A DNA stretch of 64,000 bases. It comes from Longilinea sp035560795. GTDB taxonomy: Bacteria; Chloroflexota; Anaerolineae; Anaerolineales; Anaerolineaceae. The translations under genes were made by a program, and so were the position numbers. This document shows, in pieces, positions 15,796 through 25,900 of this stretch; positions within the stretch are counted from its first letter, which is position 1, and each line of letters begins with the position of its first letter. The stretch covers positions 1 through 64,000 of the forward strand of contig DATMYV010000022.1 in assembly GCA_035560795.1 (NCBI GenBank), written 5' to 3'. The notes beneath the pieces are model-generated. The model did no database searches. It was not told the origin of the DNA and saw only the letters and a list, made by a program, of their open reading frames with translations.

Positions 15796-17628
15796 ATGAA
15801 CTTATCCGCAGTTTACCATGAACCCAAATCCCGCTTTGCCTACGCTTACGATGCCAGCACCGTGCACCTGCGCTTACGCACTGCACATGCAGATGTGCAA
15901 AAGGTAACGTTGATTGGTGGCGATCCATTCAGTTGGATACCCAGCAAGAAGGACCCATCTGTTTGGGAATGGGACTCCAGCGCAGTCTTGCATTACCCAA
16001 TGCAGCTCGAATACAGCACCCGCTTGCACGATTACTGGTTCATCGCTCTTCGGCCGGATACCTTGCGGATGCGGTATGCGTTCATCCTTCAATCCGGTGA
16101 AATGAACATCCTGTATGGCAGCCGCGATTTTTACGACCTGCGACTCCATCCTGATTTTCAGCATAATTCGCAAATATTCTTTAATTTCCCCTACCTGAAT
16201 GCAGAGGATGTATTGAGCATCCCGGATTGGGTGAAGGACACCGTCTGGTACCAGATATTCCCCGAACGTTACGCCCGCGGTGGCAGCCCGGATTGGACGA
16301 CAGAAAACGACGGCGGGGTTGAGAGTTTTGCTGGCGGCAACTTGCAGGGCATTATTGATCACCTAGACGATATTCAAGAACTGGGTGTCACCGGTCTTTA
16401 CCTGACTCCCATTTTTACTTCGCCTTCCTCCCACAAATACGATACAACCGACTATTACCACATCGACCCGGCCTTTGGCAGCAATGAGCAATTCGGCGAA
16501 CTGGTGCGTCAGGCGCATCAGCGCGGGATGCGCGTGATGCTGGATGCGGTTTTCAATCATTGCGGCTGGTTGCACCCCTTCTGGCAGGATGTACTGCTGC
16601 GCGGTAAGCAATCGCCCTATTTTGACTGCTTCTACATCGATCGTGAACCGGTTGTCAATTTCGAATTACGCCAAGGCGAACTCCCACATTTCGATCCTGC
16701 GATGTCTGGCAAGCTCAATTTTCGCACCTTTGCTTTCACGCCACGCATGCCCAAATGGAATACCAGCCACCCATTGGTACGCGAGCACCTGTTCGGTGCG
16801 GCACGCTACTGGATGGAGACCTACGGCGTGGACGGTTGGCGTCTGGATGTTTCCAATGAGGTTACCCATGATTTTTGGCGCGAATTCCGCAAGATGGTCA
16901 AAGGCATCAACCCAGAGGCGTACATCATGGGCGAGAACTGGGATAATTCCTATCCCTGGTTGATGGGCGACCAGTTCGATGCAGTCATGAATTATGAATT
17001 AAGTTATCCCATTTGGAATTTGCTGGGATCAAAAGATACTACCGTAGAGCATTTTGATGTTTTACAGTATCAGCAGGCGGTTAATCAGCTATTGGTCAGC
17101 TATCCGAAAAACAACCTGGAGGCGATGTATAACCTGATCGACAGCCATGACACCCCTCGCATTGCCCACGTCTACGGCGGAAATATGGATAAAGTGAAGT
17201 TGGCCTACCTGCTTCTGATGACATTTACCGGCGCGCCAAGCGTCTATTATGGCTCAGAGGTGGGCCTGACCGGGGATGGCCACCATAACCGCGCACCATA
17301 TCCGTGGGGCAAAGCCCAGGATTTGGATCTTCGCGAGCTGGTACGCAGGCTCATCCAACTGCGTCGCAACCATTCTTCATTCAAATCGGTTGATATCCAA
17401 TGGCTGGATGTGAACCCGCAGGAAAACACTATGGCCTTCAAGAAGATGGCCAGGACGGAAAACCTGTTTGTATTGGTCAATGCCAGCGGGTTGAACCGCA
17501 ATATGGATATACCGGTCGGGCTGGCTGGTAAACGGGTTTTTGACTTGCTGAAAAGTGAAACGGTTACTTTGGACAACCCCGTTAACCTCCCGCCCTATAG
17601 ATTTTCTCTATTGCTGACACAGGATTAA
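15796..17628 (+). CDS. Alpha-amylase family glycosidase (neopullulanase/cyclomaltodextrinase type)
   Basis: A 610-residue GH13 enzyme without a signal peptide, so cytoplasmic. An N-terminal CBM34-like beta domain (~1-125) precedes the catalytic barrel starting at WVKDTVWYQIFPERY. Catalytic residues are visible: nucleophile Asp351 in DGWRLDVSNE, acid/base Glu380 in IMGENW, and the transition-state Asp452 in DSHDTPR. The N-terminal domain and length match cyclomaltodextrinases, neopullulanases and maltogenic amylases, which hydrolyse cyclodextrins, pullulan or maltodextrins. The gene is preceded by two operator-like sites and followed by a strong terminator, so it is probably transcribed with or just after marR. 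Confidence 0.93.
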   Translation: MNLSAVYHEPKSRFAYAYDASTVHLRLRTAHADVQKVTLIGGDPFSWIPSKKDPSVWEWDSSAVLHYPMQLEYSTRLHDYWFIALRPDTLRMRYAFILQSGEMNILYGSRDFYDLRLHPDFQHNSQIFFNFPYLNAEDVLSIPDWVKDTVWYQIFPERYARGGSPDWTTENDGGVESFAGGNLQGIIDHLDDIQELGVTGLYLTPIFTSPSSHKYDTTDYYHIDPAFGSNEQFGELVRQAHQRGMRVMLDAVFNHCGWLHPFWQDVLLRGKQSPYFDCFYIDREPVVNFELRQGELPHFDPAMSGKLNFRTFAFTPRMPKWNTSHPLVREHLFGAARYWMETYGVDGWRLDVSNEVTHDFWREFRKMVKGINPEAYIMGENWDNSYPWLMGDQFDAVMNYELSYPIWNLLGSKDTTVEHFDVLQYQQAVNQLLVSYPKNNLEAMYNLIDSHDTPRIAHVYGGNMDKVKLAYLLLMTFTGAPSVYYGSEVGLTGDGHHNRAPYPWGKAQDLDLRELVRRLIQLRRNHSSFKSVDIQWLDVNPQENTMAFKKMARTENLFVLVNASGLNRNMDIPVGLAGKRVFDLLKSETVTLDNPVNLPPYRFSLLLTQD

Positions 17629-17644
17629 TTTTAGCAAAACGGTG

Positions 17645-17694
17645 GCGGCAAAAAGAGTAAAAACAACCGCTCTTTTTTGCCGCTTTTCTTTTCT
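17645..17694 (+). terminator. Terminator after the amylase gene
   Basis: Stem GCGGCAAAAAGAG (17645-17657) with CTCTTTTTTGCCGC (17670-17683), followed by TTTTCTTTTCT. Confidence 0.9.
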
Positions 17695-17734
17695 ATTTGC
17701 TACAATCGAATCAATTCCCAAAGGAGGCGGCAGA

Positions 17735-18406
17735 ATGATTCCAATCAGTGACCAGAACCCAACCCGCCATACACCTGTTGTCAATTACCTGTTGATTGCA
17801 GCAAATGTGGCCGTATTTTTATTATTTCTCACCGCCGGGTCGAAACAGGAAGCATTGGTTTACCAATTCGCTTTGATACCAGCGAACTTCACCACCCTCA
17901 ATCTGGGTAATATCACCGATATTTTCACCAGCATGTTCATGCACGGCGGCTGGGCACACATTCTCGGGAATATGCTCTATTTGTGGATCTTTGGCGATAA
18001 CGTTGAAGATCGCATGGGGTCAATTCCGTATCTGATCTTTTACCTGGCAGGCGGCGTGGTTGCTTCGTTGGCTCACATCTTCACCAACCCTGGCTCGCAA
18101 ATTCCCACCGTCGGCGCCAGCGGAGCCATCGCTGCCGTGCTGGGTGCTTACCTGGTTCTGTACCCGCGCAGCCGCGTGTTGACCTTCATCCCGCTTGGTT
18201 TTTTCATGCGCCTCACCTTGGTACCGGCCAGCATCGTGCTCGGGTTATGGTTCATCCTGCAACTCTTCAGTGGCGTGCTCTCGTTGGGCGGCCCAGACGT
18301 TGGCGGTGTGGCCTTCTGGGCACACATCGGCGGTTTCGCCTTTGGTGCTTTAATCGCCCTTTTATTCCTCCGGCGCCAGGAACCGAGCAACACTGTCACC
18401 TGGTAA
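17735..18406 (+). CDS. Rhomboid family intramembrane serine protease
   Basis: A 223-residue membrane protein with about six helices. The catalytic dyad is present: Ser129 in VGASGAIAAVLGAYL and His197 in AHIGGFAFG; the HGGWAHILGNMLYLWIFG loop of rhomboids is also clear (~70-87). It would cleave membrane proteins within or near the bilayer; substrates are unknown. AAAGGAGG a few bases before the ATG at 17735 decides the start; an in-frame ATG at 17642 lies inside the preceding terminator. A TACAAT -10-like box (17701-17706) precedes it. Confidence 0.94.
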   Translation: MIPISDQNPTRHTPVVNYLLIAANVAVFLLFLTAGSKQEALVYQFALIPANFTTLNLGNITDIFTSMFMHGGWAHILGNMLYLWIFGDNVEDRMGSIPYLIFYLAGGVVASLAHIFTNPGSQIPTVGASGAIAAVLGAYLVLYPRSRVLTFIPLGFFMRLTLVPASIVLGLWFILQLFSGVLSLGGPDVGGVAFWAHIGGFAFGALIALLFLRRQEPSNTVTW

Positions 18407-18438
18407 TTTAGTCTCGAAAAATTTACCAGAAGGACAAA

Positions 18439-19059
18439 TCAACCATGATGAGCGATTGGAATGACGGAGATACGCCATAAATAAAGGGATGCCACCGATC
18501 CGTACGGCGAATATTGCTGGCGGTGGTTTTCGAATTGTGCTCTATCCAATTTCTCGTAACCGTATAGAATCTGCATTCCGCGCCGGATGGCCAGATCACT
18601 CCAACTGACCACGTCCGGCCGCTCCATCGAAAAGATCATCAACATCTCGGCGGTCCAAATGCCAATGCCTGGCAATGAAGAAAGGCGTGCCACCACCTCG
18701 TCATCGCTCAATTCGGCCAGCCCTTCCAGATTCAACTCCCCGCGGTCAATAATCCCGGCGGCATTTTGAATATAGCGGGCTTTCCGCATGGACATGCCGC
18801 ATTGTTGAATATCTTCAACTGGTGTGCCCGCCAATTTGTGAGGTTGAATTGGCGAAAATCGCTCCATTACCCGTCCCCACACTGTGGCCGCAGCTTTGCT
18901 GGAAATCTGCTGTGCAACAATGGCATTCACCAATGCTTCAAATAGGTTTGGATTAACGGCACGTTGGATCATTCCAATCTGGTCAATCGCCAGAGACAGT
19001 ATTTCATCTCTTTTTTGAAGATACCTGATTTCATTTACACCGTATTGAAGATATTTCAT
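18439..19059 (-). CDS. DNA-3-methyladenine glycosylase II (AlkA-type, HhH-GPD)
   Basis: A 206-residue base-excision repair enzyme that removes alkylated purines. LFEALVNAIVAQQIS opens the HhH-GPD fold; the hairpin is LPGIGIWTAEMLMIF and the catalytic Asp follows in SWSDLAIRRGM. It lacks the N-terminal domain of E. coli AlkA, as many bacterial homologues do. The ATG at 19059 with AAGG 5 nt upstream is preferred over one 54 nt earlier. It reads leftward behind the phosphopantetheinyl transferase gene, about 135 nt away, and is convergent with rhomboid. Confidence 0.9.
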   Translation of the reverse strand: MKYLQYGVNEIRYLQKRDEILSLAIDQIGMIQRAVNPNLFEALVNAIVAQQISSKAAATVWGRVMERFSPIQPHKLAGTPVEDIQQCGMSMRKARYIQNAAGIIDRGELNLEGLAELSDDEVVARLSSLPGIGIWTAEMLMIFSMERPDVVSWSDLAIRRGMQILYGYEKLDRAQFENHRQQYSPYGSVASLYLWRISVIPIAHHG

Positions 19060-19193
19060 ATGAACCTTAGTATTTCTGGATGCTTGGATGAGCCTGCTTC
19101 CTAGAAATTTCATTCAGCCAGAATATTTGAATTATCAATGTAAACGAATGATTATTGATTTGCCTGATGTTGAATATATTATCTAATTTTGTG

Positions 19194-19940
19194 TCAATTG
19201 GCAAAAATCGTTCCAAAAAAGAGGGCTTTACAATCTGCGGGACATGCCAATGTTGCTGCAAAACCCGGGGTCGATTGTAAATCGACCAGATGCCAGTTTT
19301 CCGGGCGGCCATACTGCGGAGGGCAATTTAACAATGTTGAATCCCCTGGATCGAGCGGAACAATGAAATCCGTCAAAGGCATGCTCAACCCACAACCTAC
19401 GGCCTTAAGCCAGGCTTCTTTGCGGGTCCAGATTCGGAAAAATGCATTTTTCCTATCCTGTGGAGCCATTAATTTTAGTGCTGATCTTTCGGCAGGCGCA
19501 AAAAAATGGTTGGCTAATTCGAGCGGATCCAGATCATCCCGCTCTTTTTCAAGGTCCACCCCTATTTCGCCGTCCCTACCGAAGGCAATAAGTGCTGACG
19601 CGGCACTGTGGGAAATTGAAAATGTCAAGCCGTTTGTGCCTGGATTCGCCAGGTAAGGTTTTCCATTTTGAGCAATATCGAATGCAATGTAGTTAGGGTC
19701 AATGTCCAGATATGCCGCCAGCAAACTGCGTAACAAACCCCGCCTGGCAAGAAAAAGCCGGGTATCTTGTTCGAACCGAAATCCACTGGCACGGCCTAAT
19801 TCTTCAGCCGAAAAAATGCCAGCCTGAAAGGATTCATGGAAGGTTTCAAGATCGGCATACCAGACCTGGATTTCGCCCGGTGATAATCCCCAACTTCCAT
19901 GACTGAACGGCCAGTAAATATCCCGGCGCAAATTGAGCAT
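19194..19940 (-). CDS. 4'-phosphopantetheinyl transferase (Sfp type)
   Basis: A 248-residue Sfp/Gsp-type enzyme that transfers the phosphopantetheine arm of CoA to carrier-protein serines. Motifs present: NGKPYL (~92), FSISHS (~105-110), IGVDLE (~123-128) with the magnesium-binding Asp and Glu, and FFRIWTRKEAWLKAVG (~167-182) with the third metal ligand and a catalytic Lys. The start is only 12 nt after the synthetase stop, on the same strand, so it most likely activates the two carrier domains of that synthetase. The pairing strengthens the case that the synthetase is functional. Confidence 0.95.
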   Translation of the reverse strand: MLNLRRDIYWPFSHGSWGLSPGEIQVWYADLETFHESFQAGIFSAEELGRASGFRFEQDTRLFLARRGLLRSLLAAYLDIDPNYIAFDIAQNGKPYLANPGTNGLTFSISHSAASALIAFGRDGEIGVDLEKERDDLDPLELANHFFAPAERSALKLMAPQDRKNAFFRIWTRKEAWLKAVGCGLSMPLTDFIVPLDPGDSTLLNCPPQYGRPENWHLVDLQSTPGFAATLACPADCKALFFGTIFAN

Positions 19941-19952
19941 GGCGCAACAAGC

Positions 19953-22900
19953 TTAATCTAGAAATTCACTTAGTGCGCGCGAGAATTCGCTCGCGTGCGG
20001 GTCGGTGGTTAAGGTAGTATTTGACCCCGGAACGCTTCTGATTTCCAAACCTCCTCCGGCTAATGGCGCCCAACAAAGACTATCATCAAAAGAGCAAATC
20101 AGCGGTTGGCGCGGAGTTCGAAACAGTGTGATTTTGCCAGGGTAGGATTGGGGATAGTATTTATCCAAGGCATTATTAAAATTCAATTCGTAATTTGTAA
20201 TCGTTTCTCGCTGGTATTCAGGAATCCTGGCTGTTCTAGTCCGGATTGCCCTGGCTGAAACGCCAGCTGGCGGCGTTTTTATGGTCTTTGGTGTTCGCAT
20301 CTTAAATCCTAACCATGTTCTTAGAGCTGCACCGGTTATACTAATCCGCAGCCACATTTCCTCCCAGCGTAATTGGAAAAAGTCCCGTGACCATTCCGGT
20401 AAATTGTCGAAAAAGGCCGACAGGCTCTTCCTTGAAAGCTTAAAACTATAATAATCCGAATTCGGAGGGGGCTGATTAACAATTGCCAGCAGGTCTATCT
20501 TTTCGCCTTGCCGCAGAAGCTGTTGTGCCATCTCAAAAGCGACCACGCCCCCGATGCAAAAACCACCGATTTTGTAGGGTCCATGTGGTTGGATTTTGCG
20601 GATCTCGGCATTATATAATGTTGCCATTTCCTCAATCGACCCAAGCGGCTCTTGAATGCCGTCCAATCCGCGAGCACGCAAACCGTAAAAAGGCTGATCA
20701 AGGCCGAGGTGCTCCGACCATCGTTTGAAACCAATCACATCACCGCCAAACGGGTGAACAAAAAACAATGGCGGTTTTCGTCCCTTCGGTTGCATCGGCA
20801 CCAACACTGGCCAATTACTTCCATCTTTCTGTGAAATGATGACACTGGCCAGATGGCGGATGGTCGGTTCTTCGAAAATGGTTGTCAGAGGCAATACTTT
20901 TCCGAAGCGATTGTGGATTTCTGCAAAAAGCCGCGCTGCCAACAAAGAATGCCCGCCCAGATCGAAGAAACTTTGGGTGACGCCTATCGGCTGTACGTTC
21001 AGGAGCCTTTCCCAAATTTGTACGAGGGTAATCTCAATATCATTTTCCGGCGGTACATACCCGCCCGCATCGATGGAGGTGGCTTCCGGCTCTGGAAGTG
21101 ACCGCCGGTCGATTTTTCCATTTGGAGTCAAGGGAAGTTGGTCCAGAATGACGAATGCTGCCGGAATCATGTAAGCAGGCAGTTTTTGTTTCAGTTTGTC
21201 CCGCAGGGCCGGCAAGTCAATTTCTGAGTTAGGCTGCCGTACCAGATAGCCCACCAGATGCTCATCGCTACTGCCATTCGAACGGGGAATTACTACCACA
21301 TCCTTCACAAGGCTGCTTTCTTGAATGACTTGTTCGATTTCACCCAGTTCAATACGATAGCCGCGCAGCTTAACCTGGTTGTCAATCCGCCCCAGGAATT
21401 CGATCTGTCCGCCCGGCAGGAAGCGCCCCAGATCGCCCGTCCGGTAAAGCCGCGAATTCCCAGAAAAATCGAATGGGTTTGGTACAAATTTTTCAGCAGT
21501 AAGTGCGGGCAAGTTCAGGTAGCCTCTTGCAAGTCCGTCACCGCCAATGTAAATTTCACCGGTCCGGCCAATCGGCACGGGATTGCGACCCGTATCCAGA
21601 ATGAAGACCTGTGTATTTGCAATAGGCCGGCCAATGGTGATTAATTGCGTTGGCGATGTGATCTGCAACAGAGTTGACCAGATGGTCGTTTCGGTCGGCC
21701 CGTACATATTCCAGAGCGAGCCACAACGGGATAACAAACCTGCGGCAAGGTCGGGTGGCAGTGCTTCGCCGCCGCATAAGATCTTCAACCGCCGGTCGCC
21801 GTTCCAGCCGGATGAAATGAGCAGTTTCCAGGTGGCAGGCGTGGCTTGCATGATCGTTGCACCAGATTCCTGCATAGCTTTCATCAGGCGGAAACCATCG
21901 GCGGCAGTTTCGCTACTGACCAGTTTTACTTGCGCCCCGCTAATGAGTGGAAGGTATAACTCCATGCCGGCGATGTCGAAAGATAAGGAGGTGACCGAGA
22001 GTAGAATATCCTCTTCCGTCAAACCGGGCTCATGCTGCATGGATGACAGGAAATTTACCAATCCACGCTGCAAAACCTGGACGCCTTTAGGCCTGCCGGT
22101 CGAGCCTGAGGTATAGATGACATACGCCAGGTTTTCGGCGTGACTCACCGGCAATAACGGCTGCGCGCTGAGGGAATCGATTGATGAAGCTTCCTTGTCA
22201 AGGCAAACCAATTTTAAGTTGTTGGAAGAGAAGAGATGTAATTGCGCGCTTTGTGTCAGTAAAATAGGAGCGCCTGAATTCTCCAACATATAAGACAAAC
22301 GCTCAGATGGAAAGGATGGATCCAACGGAACATAAGCACCGCCGGCCTTAAGAATGGCAAGCAGGCTGACAAGCATATCAATCCCGCGTGGCAGGCAAAG
22401 TCCGACAAGTGTTTCAACGCCAACGCCCTGGTCGCGAAGGTATTGCGCCAGTTGGTTTGTCCGTCGGTCAAGCTCCAGGTAGGTGATTTGCCTTTCCTCA
22501 TCGCTGGCTGCGACCCGTTCAGGGCTGCGCTTCACCTGCATCTCGAACAAGGATTGGACTGTTGCGCTGCGCGGATAATCCTGCGCTGTATTATTCCAGT
22601 CGACCAGCACCAGTTGGCGATCGGTATCGGTCAACATGGGCAATTCTAATAACCGTTGTTCAAGCCTTGCTGCAACGGTTCCCAACAAGGCCATATATTG
22701 ATTTAACATGCGCACAACAGTGGAGCGTTCAAACAAATCGGTATTGTAATTAAGGATAACCCGGCGCAATATCGGTGTATCAACCAAAGTTAATGTCAGA
22801 TCAAATTGAGCGCCGCTGGTATCTACTTCGACGTATGAGTCTTTGAATTCTTCACGGTCCACGTTCACGGTCGGAACGTTAATGACATTAAACATAACCT

Positions 22901-25900
22901 GGAAAATGGGCGAACGGCTGATATCGCGGGGTAGACGGAGTTCAGCCACCAGCGATTCAAACGGCATATCCTGATGGGCATATGCGCCAAGACTTACATC
23001 GCGAACACGGGACAAAAGTTCTCCCAGTGTCGGATTGCCATCCAGGGACGTGCGCAGTACCAGCGTGTTTACCAACGTGCCAAGCAGATTTTCCACAGCC
23101 AGCCACTTACGGTTGGCAATGGGCACTCCAACCGAAAGATCCACCTGCCCAGAATACTGGTAAAGCAGCACATAAAAAGCGGACAGTGCTGCCATGAAAA
23201 CCGAGGTACCACTCTTTGAACTTAATTGGATGAGCGCATCATACAAATCAGCCGGCAAATCGGCCATTACCTGCGAACCACGAAAGGTTTGCACGATCGG
23301 CCGTTTAAAATCGGTGAATAGTTCAAGGGCAGGCACCCCGGCCAATTGTTCTCTCCAGTAGGCCGACTCGTTCACCAATACCTGCCCGGTTAACCATTTG
23401 CGCTGCCAAACTGCGAAATCAGCATATTGGATCTCAGGTGGGGGGATTTGCGGTTCACGCCCTTGAGAGAATAACTCATAAGCTGATTGGAATTCTTGCA
23501 GGAATAAACCTGTTGCCCATGCATCGGTTATGATGTGATGCATTGTGATACACAGGACATTCTCATCGTTGCCCAGGTCGAGTACGGCTGCTCGTATTAA
23601 TGGTAAAACGCTCAAATCAAAGGGGCGGGCCGATTCGCGGTTGACCCATTCCGTTAGGTTCGCCTTAGCGTCCCCTGCTGCTAGATCTATTTTTTCAAAA
23701 TTTACCGATAAGGACGGTACGATAATCTGAAGTGGTTGCTCATCCTTAAATACAAAATACGTGCGTAGAATCTCGTGGCGGGCGATCATCCAATCAAGCG
23801 TTTTCTGTAGAACCGCCTGATCAGCTTTGCCATTGAAGCGGTAGGCTAATGGGATGTTGTAGGCGGAATTGTTGGGATCCAACTGCTGCACAAACCACAT
23901 ACGTTCTTGGGAAAATGAAAGTTCAAGCGGTTGAGCGCGGTCAACAACCTGGATCGGCGGCAGCAGGTTCGCATCTGAATTGCGAATGACCGATTCCAAA
24001 TGGGCGGCAAATTCAACTGGCGTCGGGAATTCAAACAGCAGCTGCGGCTGCAGGCTGACCTTAAACCGCTCACAGATCCGCGAGACGGCTTGTGTTCCGA
24101 GCAGCGAATTTCCACCCATTGAAAAGAAATTGTCATTCGGTTGAATCTTATCCAGGTGCAGTACTTCCGCGAAAACAAAACAGATTTCTTGCTCAATGGG
24201 GTTCAGTGGTTCAGCAATGGATTTTGCCTTTGCTGTTTCGGAGGATTGGCTCAAATGACTGATACCCACGTTGGGCATTTGGCCTGAAAGATAAGCATCC
24301 CGGCATTTAAATCTTTGCACCTTCCCAATGCCCGTGCGCGGAATACTGCCAGGTGCAGCGATGACAACTGCTTCAACCGGAAGATGCATCTCCCTGGCAA
24401 TGCTTAAGCGTACGGCCCGCGCAATTTCCTCTACATCGGGATCGGGAATGTCTTTACGATGTTCCAGAATAACAACTACTTTTTCCTCACCATTGATTGA
24501 TATGCTGAAAGCAGCACTGGTTCCTTGTTGAATGGCAGGGTGAGCTTTTTCAGAAATGACTTCGATGTCAGTGGGGTAATAATTTCGACCGTACAGGATG
24601 ATCATATCCTTATACCGGCCGGTGATAAATAAATTGCCACCGTGGATAAAACCCAGGTCGCCAGTCCGCAAAAAAGGCCCATCACCAGTATCTGATAGCC
24701 TGGCCCTAAAAATGTTTTCCGTTTCAACCGGTTTTTTCCAATAACCGTGCGATACAATCGGGCCAGACACCCAGATTTCACCAATCTGATCTTCACTGCA
24801 ACGCAACAGCTTGATGGGGTCTACAATGGCGATCTTGGTGGCGGGAACAGAAACTCCGCAAGAAACCACATCCAAACCGTCAGGATCACCTGTAGTTAAA
24901 ACCGTGACCCGATTATCCTGAGAAGCATTGCGTGAAATTGTGATCTTGCTCTTGCCGGACTTACGGTCAAAAAAACTCACCATGGGAGCTTCCGTCAGGC
25001 CATAGACAGCTGTCATTGCCGCCGGATTGAACCCGCACCCTGAGAATGCCGCGGTAAATTTCTCAAGGGTGCTGGCTCTCACCGGTTCAGCCCCATTCGC
25101 AACGATCCGCCAACTGGAAAGGTCCAGGTTGGCTTTATCCTCGGCGGTAGCCAATGAAGCGCACAAATCCAGAGCAAAATTCGGAGCTCCACTGGTTGAA
25201 ACCCGATGCCGGCTGATTGCCCTCAACCAACTCATTGGATTGGAGGAAAAAAACTCAGGAGTAAGGATAATTTCCGGTATTTCCAAATAGATCGGGCAAA
25301 GAACTGAGCTAAACAAACCGGAAATGTGACTAAAAGGCGCCCAGGAAAGTCCCCGATCTTGCGAATGGAGGTGAAATCCATTCTGCATGTCCAACAAGGC
25401 CTGTCGCAGGTTGCCGTGGCTCAATTCCACGCCAGCCGGAGCGCGAGTTGAACCGGATGTATACATGATGAATGCCAGTGAATCGGCCGAAATGGCAGGT
25501 GGTTGCCAGGTCAGGCTTAGATCTTCGTCAGAAAGGTCATCCGTTGTTAACCAACGGATCGAAGCGAGCTGATCAGGCAAAGCGGCCAATTTGTGGATTC
25601 GGTCGGCATCGACCGATTTACTCAAAATCAGGCTGGCATCTGCATCGACCGCCACACGCGCCAGGTTTTGAATCCCGGCTGCGTCACGCGGTGTGTAAAC
25701 TGGCACAACAACCGCGCCAGCATACAGGCAGCCAAGAATGGTAATCAAATAATCCGGGCTGGTCGGATAGATTAGTAGGATCCGGTCGCCAGGATTGATC
25801 TTTTGCTGCAACCAGGCAGCGACTTTACGAGCACTTTGATCCACCTGGCTGTAGCTGAGTGTTATCTCTGTCTTCTCGTCTTCAGCTAGAAAGATGCAAA

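Noticed and set aside
17642..17734. Upstream ATG start for the rhomboid gene
   Set aside because: It falls within the amylase terminator; the ATG at 17735 has a strong AAAGGAGG site.
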